DNA from: an uncultured Methanobrevibacter sp.
GTDB taxonomy: Archaea > Methanobacteriota > Methanobacteria > Methanobacteriales > Methanobacteriaceae
Length of the DNA stretch: 16,273 bases
Direction of reading: 5' to 3'
Assembly: GCA_902782595.1 (NCBI GenBank)
Contig: CACZNW010000173.1
Location: 1 to 16,273 of the forward strand
The notes beneath the pieces were generated by a model. The model ran no database searches, had not been told where the DNA came from, and saw only the letters and a program-made list of their open reading frames with translations. The position numbers and the translations under genes were made by a program. Of this stretch, positions 7,126-13,330 are shown one piece after another; the first letter of the stretch is position 1, and each line of letters opens with the position of its first letter.

Positions 7126-8065
7126 TTCCAACCAACCCGTATTTTTTTCTGTGTGAGCTGTCCAAAATCAAACTGTCCCAGTCACTCGGATCTATTTTCG
7201 CACCGTTATAGTGGTCTGCAAACACCACATGGTCGGAACATGACAGGGATTCATTTCCAAGTGGTGTGTGGGTTTGAATAAACACTTCCATACCATAATG
7301 AGGACATTTGCCCTTGCCTTCGAGTCTGCATAAATAACAGCTTCCGTCAGCACTTTCATGAAAATATCCGGTATCCAGACAGTCTCTCAAGACTCCTGGG
7401 TCGCCATGGTGAATATAAGGATCATATGGACATTTCTTTATAGTCATCGGTGCTGTTGCTTCAATATAGGATTCGGGAGAGTCAAAATCATGTAAAAGCA
7501 TATATGCCGATAAGGCGGTTTTATAATGAATCTTATCATCATATGCCATAATCCCGGATGCTATTGTTAACTTTGCAACAGGCAACGGATCTCTTAAACC
7601 TTCAATTGAAGCGTTACGCTCAACGATTTGTGAAAATTCATCCATATCTTTTTTACCATTCAATTTTACTTTAAACAGTACTTTCCACGGTGAATCTGTA
7701 GGTTCAACTGATATTACCTCGGATGACAAGTCAATGTCATATTTTTGTCTGAATTCTTCGTTTTTTGATATTAGAATTTTATTCAGGTTTTTCTTAATCT
7801 GGTCGGGACTGTCCCGCACCGGCAGACCGTTGTATACTTTTTGAGTGGCTTCAGCTATTGCGTCTCTTCCCAACACTTCCAGATTGGTCGAATAATCATC
7901 AATAATGTATTTGAAATTATCATTGGCTTCAGAGTCAATATTTGAATTTTGAATATAATTTAGTGTGGTTATGACAAAAATTGAGATTAATAAAAGCACT
8001 ACAATCAAAATTGCCGTGGTGCCTACAATTATGTTACCTTTTGAGTCTAGTTTTTTCGGTTTCAT
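7112..8065 (-). CDS. Pilin-like membrane-anchored protein with six-cysteine outer domain, unknown function
   Basis: The 317-aa protein starts MKPKKLDSKGN, then one hydrophobic helix (about 12-35, IIVGTTAILIVVLLLISIFV). Charged residues ending in KG just before a hydrophobic stretch recall archaeal class III (pilin-type) signal peptides such as DxKGQ. The typical Gln and Glu after the Gly are replaced, so processing is uncertain. Residues 40-190 are a mixed, mostly helical region. The C-terminal third has six cysteines (KKC, RDC, GSC, YLC, GKC, LSC) amid His, Tyr and Gly, suggesting disulfides or a metal site. A GTG at 8128 would add 21 residues before the charged start, but a palindromic TATA box (8086-8095) lies 25 bp before the ATG at 8065, which argues for that ATG and a leaderless mRNA. 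It overlaps the next gene by 14 nt. Confidence 0.7.
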   Translation of the reverse strand: MKPKKLDSKGNIIVGTTAILIVVLLLISIFVITTLNYIQNSNIDSEANDNFKYIIDDYSTNLEVLGRDAIAEATQKVYNGLPVRDSPDQIKKNLNKILISKNEEFRQKYDIDLSSEVISVEPTDSPWKVLFKVKLNGKKDMDEFSQIVERNASIEGLRDPLPVAKLTIASGIMAYDDKIHYKTALSAYMLLHDFDSPESYIEATAPMTIKKCPYDPYIHHGDPGVLRDCLDTGYFHESADGSCYLCRLEGKGKCPHYGMEVFIQTHTPLGNESLSCSDHVVFADHYNGAKIDPSDWDSLILDSSHRKKYGLVGNESY

Positions 8066-8085
8066 TTTTAAAAATTTGGATGGTA

Positions 8086-8095
8086 ATTTATAAAT
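8086..8095 (-). promoter_or_regulatory. Palindromic TATA box of the pilin-like operon
   Basis: ATTTATAAAT is a perfect palindrome centred about 25 bp before the ATG at 8065, with no ribosome binding site between them. This places the predicted transcript start at the A of the ATG and is the main reason for rejecting the longer GTG start at 8128. Confidence 0.5.
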
Positions 8096-8184
8096 CAGTT
8101 GTTGAAGTGCGACTGTATGATTTTGCACAATTATGTATTACATTTCCTGAAATATCACGAAAGGAGTAATAAAAAAAATACTTA

Positions 8185-8232
8185 TTTATATTATTGTTGA
8201 GATATTATACATATTGAAAATTATATAGGAGG
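8185..8232 (+). promoter_or_regulatory. Promoter and strong ribosome binding site of the DUF35-chelatase operon
   Basis: TTTATATT (8185-8192) follows an A-rich BRE-like stretch and predicts a transcript start near 8213-8218. AGGAGG (8227-8232) lies 8 nt before the ATG at 8241 and is the best Shine-Dalgarno match in the window, in contrast to the leaderless divergent gene. No gene is seen elsewhere in the 175-bp divergent region 8066-8240. Confidence 0.6.
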
Positions 8233-8240
8233 CATTTTAT

Positions 8241-8639
8241 ATGTCCGATACTGTAAGAACATGGCGTCATATACAACAAAGATACAATCTTATAGGTTCC
8301 AAATGTAACACCTGTGGGGAAGTCTTTTTCCCATCACGTGTAGTATGTCCTAATTGCAGGAGAAAAGGAGACCTTGAACCTTTCCAATTTTCAGGAAAAG
8401 GAAAAATATATACTTATTCTATTATTAGATCAGCACCTGATGACTTTAAAAAATCAGCTCCATATGCTGTAGCTGTCATCGAACTTGAAGAAGGTGCAAA
8501 ATTAACCACTCAACTCGTAGACTGTGATGTGGATTCACTTGAAATCGGTGACGATGTTGAAATGGTATTTAGAAGAGTTAGAGAAGATGGAGAAGACGGA
8601 GTAATCTCATATGGATACAAATTCAAAGTTATCAAATAA
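8241..8639 (+). CDS. DUF35 zinc-ribbon / OB-fold protein (acyl-CoA-associated type)
   Basis: The 132-aa protein has the standard DUF35 layout. There is an N-terminal helix, then a rubredoxin-like zinc ribbon with ligands Cys22, Cys25 (CNTC) and Cys36, Cys39 (CPNC). An OB fold runs from about 47 to the end (GKGKIYTYSIIRS, PYAVAVIELEEG, GDDVEMVFRRV). In methanogens a DUF35 protein bridges acetoacetyl-CoA thiolase and HMG-CoA synthase in one complex and helps channel acetoacetyl-CoA into the mevalonate pathway. That role is inferred here, because neither partner gene is adjacent: the upstream gene is divergent and unrelated. A good AGGAGG lies 8 nt before the ATG. Its 3' end overlaps the next chelatase gene by 29 nt. 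It could instead act with another thiolase-like or acyl-transfer enzyme. Confidence 0.88.
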   Translation: MSDTVRTWRHIQQRYNLIGSKCNTCGEVFFPSRVVCPNCRRKGDLEPFQFSGKGKIYTYSIIRSAPDDFKKSAPYAVAVIELEEGAKLTTQLVDCDVDSLEIGDDVEMVFRRVREDGEDGVISYGYKFKVIK

Positions 8640-9516
8640 TACTGCTGTAATTCTGGTAAGTCACGGCAGTACTTTGCCTTACGCTGAAGATGTATTCAGT
8701 GAAATTAAAGAGAAATTTATCAAAAAAACAGGCATCGCAACCGAAATAGGTTACATGAAGGTTTCACAACCTACAATTGCCGGTGCTGTTGAAATTCTAA
8801 AAGAGGAAGTTGACGATTTGGATAAAATCATCGCTTTACCGGTATTTCTGGCACCTGGAATTCACACAAACATTGACATTCCACAACTTTTGGGTTTAAA
8901 GCCTCTTGAAGTCGATCCGAGATGTCCGGATGGAAACTATCCTCCTGAACATTACCTGTCAACAGCCGGAGATGTTGATTTTGACGGTGAAATCGAGCTT
9001 TTAAGTTCAATAGGACCAAGAGATGAACTTTTAGACATTATTGATAAAAGGATTGGCGAAGCATTAGCCCAATCCGAGCTTGATGATGCTAAAACAGGAA
9101 TTCTGCTTGTAACCCACGGTTCAAGATTGAACTATAATAAGGAATTTGCAACAGAATTATATAACAAATTCGAAAAGACCTGTGATTTGCCGTCAAGCTT
9201 TGGTTTTATGGAATTATGCGGTCCAAGCATTCCCGAATCAATTAATAAATTAGTCGATGAAAATGATTTGGAAAGACTGGTTGTCGTACCTGTCTTTATC
9301 GCTCCCGGAATGCACACAACTCATGATATTCCACACATTTTAGGATTATTGGAGGAACATGAGCATTCTCATTCCCATGACCATGGACACGGACATGACC
9401 ACTCACATGACCTCACTCCTGTGGAATTTGAAGGAGAAATCCTATATCCGGAGCCTATTAAATCGGATGACATTTTAATTGACATTTTGATTTCAATGGT
9501 TGAAGAAAAACTATAA
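8611..9516 (+). CDS. Two-domain CbiX-type sirohydrochlorin chelatase with His-rich loop
   Basis: The 301-aa protein contains two tandem CbiX/CfbA-type chelatase domains. Domain one (about 10-155) has VSHGS with His18 and APGIHTNIDIP with His85. Domain two (about 160-301) has VTHGSR with His169 and APGMHTTHDIP with His235. Each half keeps both active-site-type histidines. Domain two carries a His/Asp/Gly loop (250-267), and each half ends with a (D/E)F(D/E)GEI segment. The family inserts Co2+ or Ni2+ (or Fe2+ in SirB) into sirohydrochlorin. Methanogens usually carry single-domain forms that dimerise, so this is a covalent pseudo-dimer. Metal choice cannot be read, but CfbA is encoded next door, so cobalt for cobalamin is a reasonable guess. 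The ATG at 8611 has GGAG 9 nt upstream and lies inside the DUF35 gene, giving a 29-nt overlap. Confidence 0.88.
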   Translation: MDTNSKLSNNTAVILVSHGSTLPYAEDVFSEIKEKFIKKTGIATEIGYMKVSQPTIAGAVEILKEEVDDLDKIIALPVFLAPGIHTNIDIPQLLGLKPLEVDPRCPDGNYPPEHYLSTAGDVDFDGEIELLSSIGPRDELLDIIDKRIGEALAQSELDDAKTGILLVTHGSRLNYNKEFATELYNKFEKTCDLPSSFGFMELCGPSIPESINKLVDENDLERLVVVPVFIAPGMHTTHDIPHILGLLEEHEHSHSHDHGHGHDHSHDLTPVEFEGEILYPEPIKSDDILIDILISMVEEKL

Positions 9517-9517
9517 A

Positions 9518-9549
9518 TTTTTTCCATATATTTTTTTGAAAAATTTTTT
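9518..9549 (+). terminator. Oligo-T tracts after the two-domain chelatase gene
   Basis: Three T runs (6 at 9518-9523, 7 at 9531-9537, 6 at 9544-9549) directly follow the stop codon. Archaeal RNA polymerase stops on such U-rich runs without a hairpin. Partial readthrough into cfbA is possible, since the gap is only 86 bp. Confidence 0.45.
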
Positions 9550-9602
9550 AATCAATGTAACTTAATAAAATTTAACTTAAAATTTAATCATGGTTGATAA
9601 TT

Positions 9603-10073
9603 ATGACAGATAAAAAAACAGGAATATTGCTTTTAAGCCACGGTTCAAGATTGGACGATGGTGAAGAAGTAATTAAAGCTTATAAAGAAATGTATGCAGA
9701 AGAATTCCCTGACATGCCAGTGGAATACGGATTTATGGAAATTAGAAAGCCGGGCATCCCGGAAACAATTAAAAAATTAACTGCTGACAATGATTTGGAA
9801 AGAATCATTGTAGTACCGGTATTTGTCGCACATGGATTACACACAAAAAGGGATATTCCAAAATTGCTAGGCATAGAAAGTGATTTTGATGAGGATGAAC
9901 ACGGACATCATCATCACCATCATCATGACCACGACCACGGACATCATCATCACCATCATGACCATGATGATGAAGAAGTCGAATTTGACGGTGAAATCAT
10001 ATTAACCGACCCTCTCGGAATCGATAATAGAATGTATGAAATTATAAAAGACAGAGTTTCACAACACTTGTAA
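9603..10073 (+). CDS. cfbA: Sirohydrochlorin nickelochelatase CfbA with long histidine loop
   Basis: The 156-aa single-domain class II chelatase fits CfbA, which inserts Ni2+ into sirohydrochlorin as the first committed step of coenzyme F430 synthesis and can also take Co2+. Motifs are LLSHGSR (His13) and AHGLHTKRDIP (His77, His80). Residues 100-121 hold 17 histidines among Asp and Gly, in the loop after the DIPKLLG helix, a likely metal reservoir or delivery arm. The domain closely matches the second half of the neighbouring two-domain protein (shared NDLER..VVPVF and EF(D/E)GEI), so the two arose by duplication. Its AHG replaces APG of the paralog. The TTG at 9594 is in frame, but GGTTGAT there reads as a binding site, so I took the ATG at 9603. 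It ends before a strong terminator. CbiX for cobalt is the alternative. Confidence 0.88.
   Translation: MTDKKTGILLLSHGSRLDDGEEVIKAYKEMYAEEFPDMPVEYGFMEIRKPGIPETIKKLTADNDLERIIVVPVFVAHGLHTKRDIPKLLGIESDFDEDEHGHHHHHHHDHDHGHHHHHHDHDDEEVEFDGEIILTDPLGIDNRMYEIIKDRVSQHL
9900..9959 (+). repeat. Duplicated 24-bp His-codon repeat, 36-bp period
   Basis: A perfect 24-bp segment beginning CACGGACATCATCATCACC occurs at 9900-9923 and again at 9936-9959, a 36-bp (12-codon) step that stays in frame inside cfbA. It encodes two HGHHHHHH units with Asp-rich ends, pointing to local expansion by slippage or unequal exchange. Confidence 0.9.
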
Positions 10074-10135
10074 GGTTAAATATCTTAATATTTAAGCAGA
10101 TTGTTGATTGGATATCATAATTTTTCCATAATAGA

Positions 10136-10166
10136 TAGGGTTTTTTACAAACCCTAAACTTTTTTT
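10136..10166 (+). terminator. Hairpin plus T-tract terminator after cfbA
   Basis: TAGGGTTT (10136-10143) and AAACCCTA (10149-10156) form a perfect 8-bp stem with a 5-nt loop, followed by a run of seven T (10160-10166). This is the clearest terminator in the window and separates cfbA from thiL. Confidence 0.8.
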
Positions 10167-10173
10167 AAATACA

Positions 10174-10183
10174 TTTATTTAAT
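10174..10183 (+). promoter_or_regulatory. TATA box of thiL, probably leaderless
   Basis: TTTATTTAAT is centred about 27 bp before the thiL ATG at 10205 and no ribosome binding site is visible before it. The transcript probably starts at or within a few bases of the ATG. The box begins only 8 bp past the cfbA terminator T run. Confidence 0.45.
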
Positions 10184-10204
10184 TTAAAATCTATACTAAT
10201 ATTT

Positions 10205-11122
10205 ATGACTCTAAAAGTCTCGGATATTGGTGAAAAAGAATTAGTCAAATATATTCAAGCTAATTCAAGAACTATTACTCAAGATGACACGGCTATAACT
10301 GAATTTGGTTCCACAAATCTTATTTCTACAACTGACATGTTAATCCAGTCAAAACATTTCCCGAATAATATGTCATATTATGATATGGGATTTAAAGCCG
10401 TAACGGTTAATGTAAGTGATTTGGCTGCAATGGGGGCAGATACTTTAGGTTTTTTACTTGCAATTGCACTTCCAAAAGATTTGGAGGTTGAATCCTTTAA
10501 ACAGATTATTGAAGGTGTCCTCAGCGCCTGCAAATATTATCAAATCCCCTTAATCGGCGGTGATACAAACGAAGCATCAGAAATAATCATAACAGGAACC
10601 GCACTGGGCCTTACAGATAAACCTTTAATGAAAAATACATACAATACCGGTGATTTAATTGCAATCACCGGAAATATCGGATTTTCAGCTTTAGGATTTG
10701 AAATTGAAACTTTAAACAATGTTTACACTCAAAAGGCATTAAAACCAAAAGCTAGAATAAAAGAGGGTATTGTTTTAAAGGATTACGCATCATCGGCAAC
10801 AGACATTACCGATGGGCTTGCAAGTGAGTTATATGAGATAAAAAGAGACGGTTTCGGGTTCATGATTTATGAAGAACTGTTAAATGTCTCCGATGAGTAT
10901 AAAACACTGGCTGATAAATTAAACATGGACTATCTTGATTTAATGTTGCATGTTGGCGAAGACTTTGAATTACTTTTCACAATCACAAAGGAGAATTTAG
11001 AAAAACTGCCGATTGACTGTAGAGTAATTGGTGAAGTAACTGATTCAGATGTCATCGAATTGACCTTGGAGAATGGTTTTGTTGAAAAAATAAAGAATAA
11101 AGGTTATGAACATTTATGTTAG
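10205..11122 (+). CDS. thiL: Thiamine-monophosphate kinase
   Basis: ThiL phosphorylates thiamine monophosphate to thiamine diphosphate with ATP and Mg2+, the last step of TPP synthesis. The 305-aa length is normal. Motifs follow the PurM/ThiL superfamily: QDDTA (Asp27, Asp28), STTDML (Asp44), the MGFKAVTVNVSDLAAMGA block (61-78, with Asp72), IGGDTN (117-122), GDLIAITG (149-156), SATDITDGLASEL (197-209, with Asp200 and Asp203) and GEDFELLFT (251-259). The Asp residues that bind the metal and ATP phosphates are all present. The gene is probably transcribed without a leader. Its last 7 nt overlap the next gene's ATG, suggesting coupled translation with a radical SAM protein of unknown function. 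Confidence 0.95.
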   Translation: MTLKVSDIGEKELVKYIQANSRTITQDDTAITEFGSTNLISTTDMLIQSKHFPNNMSYYDMGFKAVTVNVSDLAAMGADTLGFLLAIALPKDLEVESFKQIIEGVLSACKYYQIPLIGGDTNEASEIIITGTALGLTDKPLMKNTYNTGDLIAITGNIGFSALGFEIETLNNVYTQKALKPKARIKEGIVLKDYASSATDITDGLASELYEIKRDGFGFMIYEELLNVSDEYKTLADKLNMDYLDLMLHVGEDFELLFTITKENLEKLPIDCRVIGEVTDSDVIELTLENGFVEKIKNKGYEHLC

Positions 11123-11988
11123 TGGATAATCAATTTTATAAAAAAAGTTCCAAGACTCAAAAGATCCGCTGTGAGATTTGTGCTAATTATTGTAAAATAG
11201 CAGATGGTAATGTTGGAGTATGCAGACAGCATAAAAACATTAACGGTGAGTTATTTGATGAATCATATGGAATTGTTTCATCTTTAAGTCCCGATCCAGT
11301 TGAAAAAAAGCCGCTGAATCATTTTTTACCGGGAACTTTTACATATTCAATTGGAGGTTTTGGATGTAACATGACATGTTTGCACTGTCAGAACTATATG
11401 ATATCACATGAGTATGGAAATTTTTCAAGAGGTATTAAAATAACGCCAGAAGCGATTGTGGAAAATGCACTTAATTACAATTGCAAGTCAATTGCTTGGA
11501 CCTATAATGAACCTACGATACACTTACCTTTCAGCAAAAAAACTTCACTGCTGGCAAAAAGAAACAACCTGAAGGTAATATATGTTACCAACGGATATTT
11601 CTCAGACAAATCAATAGAGGAGATTTTAACCTTTGTTGACGCGTTCAACATAGACCTAAAGGCGATGTCAGGAGATTTCTATAAAAAAATATGTGGAGCT
11701 GATTTGGACATTGTTTTGGACAATATCAAAAGAATCCATGATGAAAATAAACATCTGGAAATAACAAATTTAATAATTAATGATTATAATGACTCTATCA
11801 ATGAAATTACAGAGTTATGTGATTTTATTGCTGATGAACTGGACTACAATGTTCCTCTCCACTTTTCAAGAGCATTTCCATATTATAAAATGAGGGATAT
11901 TTTCCCAACAAGACCTGAAATTTTGTTTAAGGCCCGTGAAATTGCATATGAAAAAGGGATTAAGAATGTGTATTTGGGAAATATTTAG
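11116..11988 (+). CDS. AmmeMemoRadiSam-type radical SAM protein, short C terminus
   Basis: The 290-aa protein is a radical SAM enzyme with the cluster motif CNMTCLHC (Cys84, Cys88, Cys91) that binds the 4Fe-4S cluster. Before it are four more cysteines (19, 22, 26, 36), typical of the PflA-like proteins linked to AMMECR1 and Memo genes. TYNEPT (129-134), VTNGY (157-161) and NIDLKAM (178-184) also match that group. The reaction is not known; older labels of pyruvate-formate lyase activating enzyme are misleading. AMMECR1 and Memo genes are not in the window. The family usually continues past the VYLGN motif with a second cysteine pair region (CPxCG), but here the stop follows GNI directly and no such residues appear in the same frame downstream. 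The start is the ATG at 11116; a GTG at 11122 is the alternative. Confidence 0.87.
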   Translation: MLVDNQFYKKSSKTQKIRCEICANYCKIADGNVGVCRQHKNINGELFDESYGIVSSLSPDPVEKKPLNHFLPGTFTYSIGGFGCNMTCLHCQNYMISHEYGNFSRGIKITPEAIVENALNYNCKSIAWTYNEPTIHLPFSKKTSLLAKRNNLKVIYVTNGYFSDKSIEEILTFVDAFNIDLKAMSGDFYKKICGADLDIVLDNIKRIHDENKHLEITNLIINDYNDSINEITELCDFIADELDYNVPLHFSRAFPYYKMRDIFPTRPEILFKAREIAYEKGIKNVYLGNI

Positions 11989-12034
11989 AGTGATGGTATC
12001 CCATTTCACAAAATAGGTTACACATTAAAATTTC

Positions 12035-12063
12035 ACTAACTTAAAATAAGAAAAAAAGTTAGT
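12035..12063 (-). terminator. Terminator region between convergent radical SAM and ubiD genes
   Basis: ACTAACTT (12035-12042) pairs with AAGTTAGT (12056-12063), touching the ubiD stop codon. On the minus strand the loop region reads TTTTTTTCTTATTTT, a U-rich tract directly after ubiD. It probably ends ubiD transcripts and may also hinder plus-strand readthrough. Confidence 0.55.
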
Positions 12064-13319
12064 TATTCTCCAAAACTAACTCTTTCGAATTTTTCTAATG
12101 TTTTAAGTGATTTGGTGGCGTCAACTCCAACTTTGGTAGTTGTTCCATCGCTTTCGGCAACCGGATCAAGGGAAGAACCCCTTACATTAGGAACAATCAT
12201 AATGTCACGGTCACCTTTTACACGTGTAGATATTGCATATTCAACATCTTCTGCATCGAATATATTGACATCTGTATCTACCGCAACGCAGTGTTTAAGT
12301 GAAGGATGAGCAGACAGTGCAGCCATAATGGCATTTTTACCATCACCTTCAGTTTGTTTGTTAATTGAAACAACTGCATGTAGCCAGCAGCAACCTCCTT
12401 CAGTTAAAACAACATTTTCAACTGTTGGAACCGCATTTTTAACGGCTTTAAATATTCTAGGTTCCTGCGGAAGACCTTGCAATAACTTATGTTCAAAACC
12501 TGCAGGGATAATCGCATGATAACATGGGTTGTCCTTTTTAATGTGCATTTTAGTTAAGTTAATGATTGGCTGGTCACGAATAATGTCATAAGTATCAGTT
12601 AAATCCACAAACGGACCTTCAGCAACGGTTTCGGTCACTGAAATCTTACCTTCCAGGATGATGTCTGCCTGTGGAACTTCCAAATCTCCGCATTTAATAA
12701 GTTCAAGCTCACCGTCCTTAAACGCATTTGCAACTTCCATTTCATTGTAATCAATTGGTATTGAAGTTGTACTTGCAAGCAGAATTGCAGGATCCATTCC
12801 GATAGCTATTGCAATATCCAGATCCTCACCAGTTTTTTGAGCATTCTGGAAGTAGGTATAGAGATTTCTAGGTACAATTCTGATAACCAGTCTTTTGTTG
12901 TCAAGAACCATCATACGATGAATTGAAGCATTTTGAATACCAGTTGCAGGGTCACGTGCAAACACGACACCTGCAGTAATGTAAGCCCCCCCGTCCCGTT
13001 TATAATGAGTTAAAATAGGGATTTTATCCAAATCAACATCTAAAGTATTATAGTCAGAAAAATCAGTGAATTTATCTACTTTAACAGGGTTTTCCATTGC
13101 AGCAATGATTTTTTCAGTAATTTCTGAAACTTCACAGTTGATTGATTTTGCAATCTTTGCACGTGTATTGCAGATTCCGGTTATTACCGGCATGTCAAAG
13201 CCCCTGACATTTTTTACAATTACAGTGTCTTTGGGGTATTGCCTTAGGACTTTTGATATTTCATATTCAGAGGATAATTCATCTGTAATTTCTATAATGT
13301 TTTCGTCTGTAAAATTCAT
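12063..13319 (-). CDS. ubiD: UbiD-family prenylated-FMN decarboxylase, archaeal mevalonate-pathway type
   Basis: The 418-aa protein has the UbiD layout: an N-terminal prFMN-binding half (GGAYITAGVVFARDPATG, 110-127, and NASIHRMMVLDNKRLVIRI, 130-148, with metal/flavin contacts), the acidic motif SVTETVAEGPF (227-237, holding Glu230 and Glu234), and NVRGSSLDP (378-386) near the end. In methanogens and other archaea a UbiD homolog decarboxylates trans-anhydromevalonate 5-phosphate to isopentenyl phosphate, after an aconitase-like dehydratase. I favour that role because the organism makes no ubiquinone, but the sequence alone does not fix the substrate. The cofactor needs a UbiX, which is not in the window. 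The in-frame GTG at 13328 belongs to GTGAT lying 4 nt before the ATG at 13319, so I chose the ATG. It starts 11 bp after purE on the same transcript. Confidence 0.88.
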   Translation of the reverse strand: MNFTDENIIEITDELSSEYEISKVLRQYPKDTVIVKNVRGFDMPVITGICNTRAKIAKSINCEVSEITEKIIAAMENPVKVDKFTDFSDYNTLDVDLDKIPILTHYKRDGGAYITAGVVFARDPATGIQNASIHRMMVLDNKRLVIRIVPRNLYTYFQNAQKTGEDLDIAIAIGMDPAILLASTTSIPIDYNEMEVANAFKDGELELIKCGDLEVPQADIILEGKISVTETVAEGPFVDLTDTYDIIRDQPIINLTKMHIKKDNPCYHAIIPAGFEHKLLQGLPQEPRIFKAVKNAVPTVENVVLTEGGCCWLHAVVSINKQTEGDGKNAIMAALSAHPSLKHCVAVDTDVNIFDAEDVEYAISTRVKGDRDIMIVPNVRGSSLDPVAESDGTTTKVGVDATKSLKTLEKFERVSFGE

Positions 13320-13330
13320 ATCAATCACTT

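Noticed and set aside
8066..8128. N-terminal extension of the pilin-like protein from the GTG at 8128
   Set aside because: It adds 21 residues unlike any signal sequence, has no binding site, and the TATA box at 8086-8095 falls inside it at leaderless distance from the ATG at 8065.
9900..9967. Short direct repeats considered as a CRISPR-like or satellite array
   Set aside because: The repeats are only two, in frame, and made of His codons within cfbA, with no spacers.
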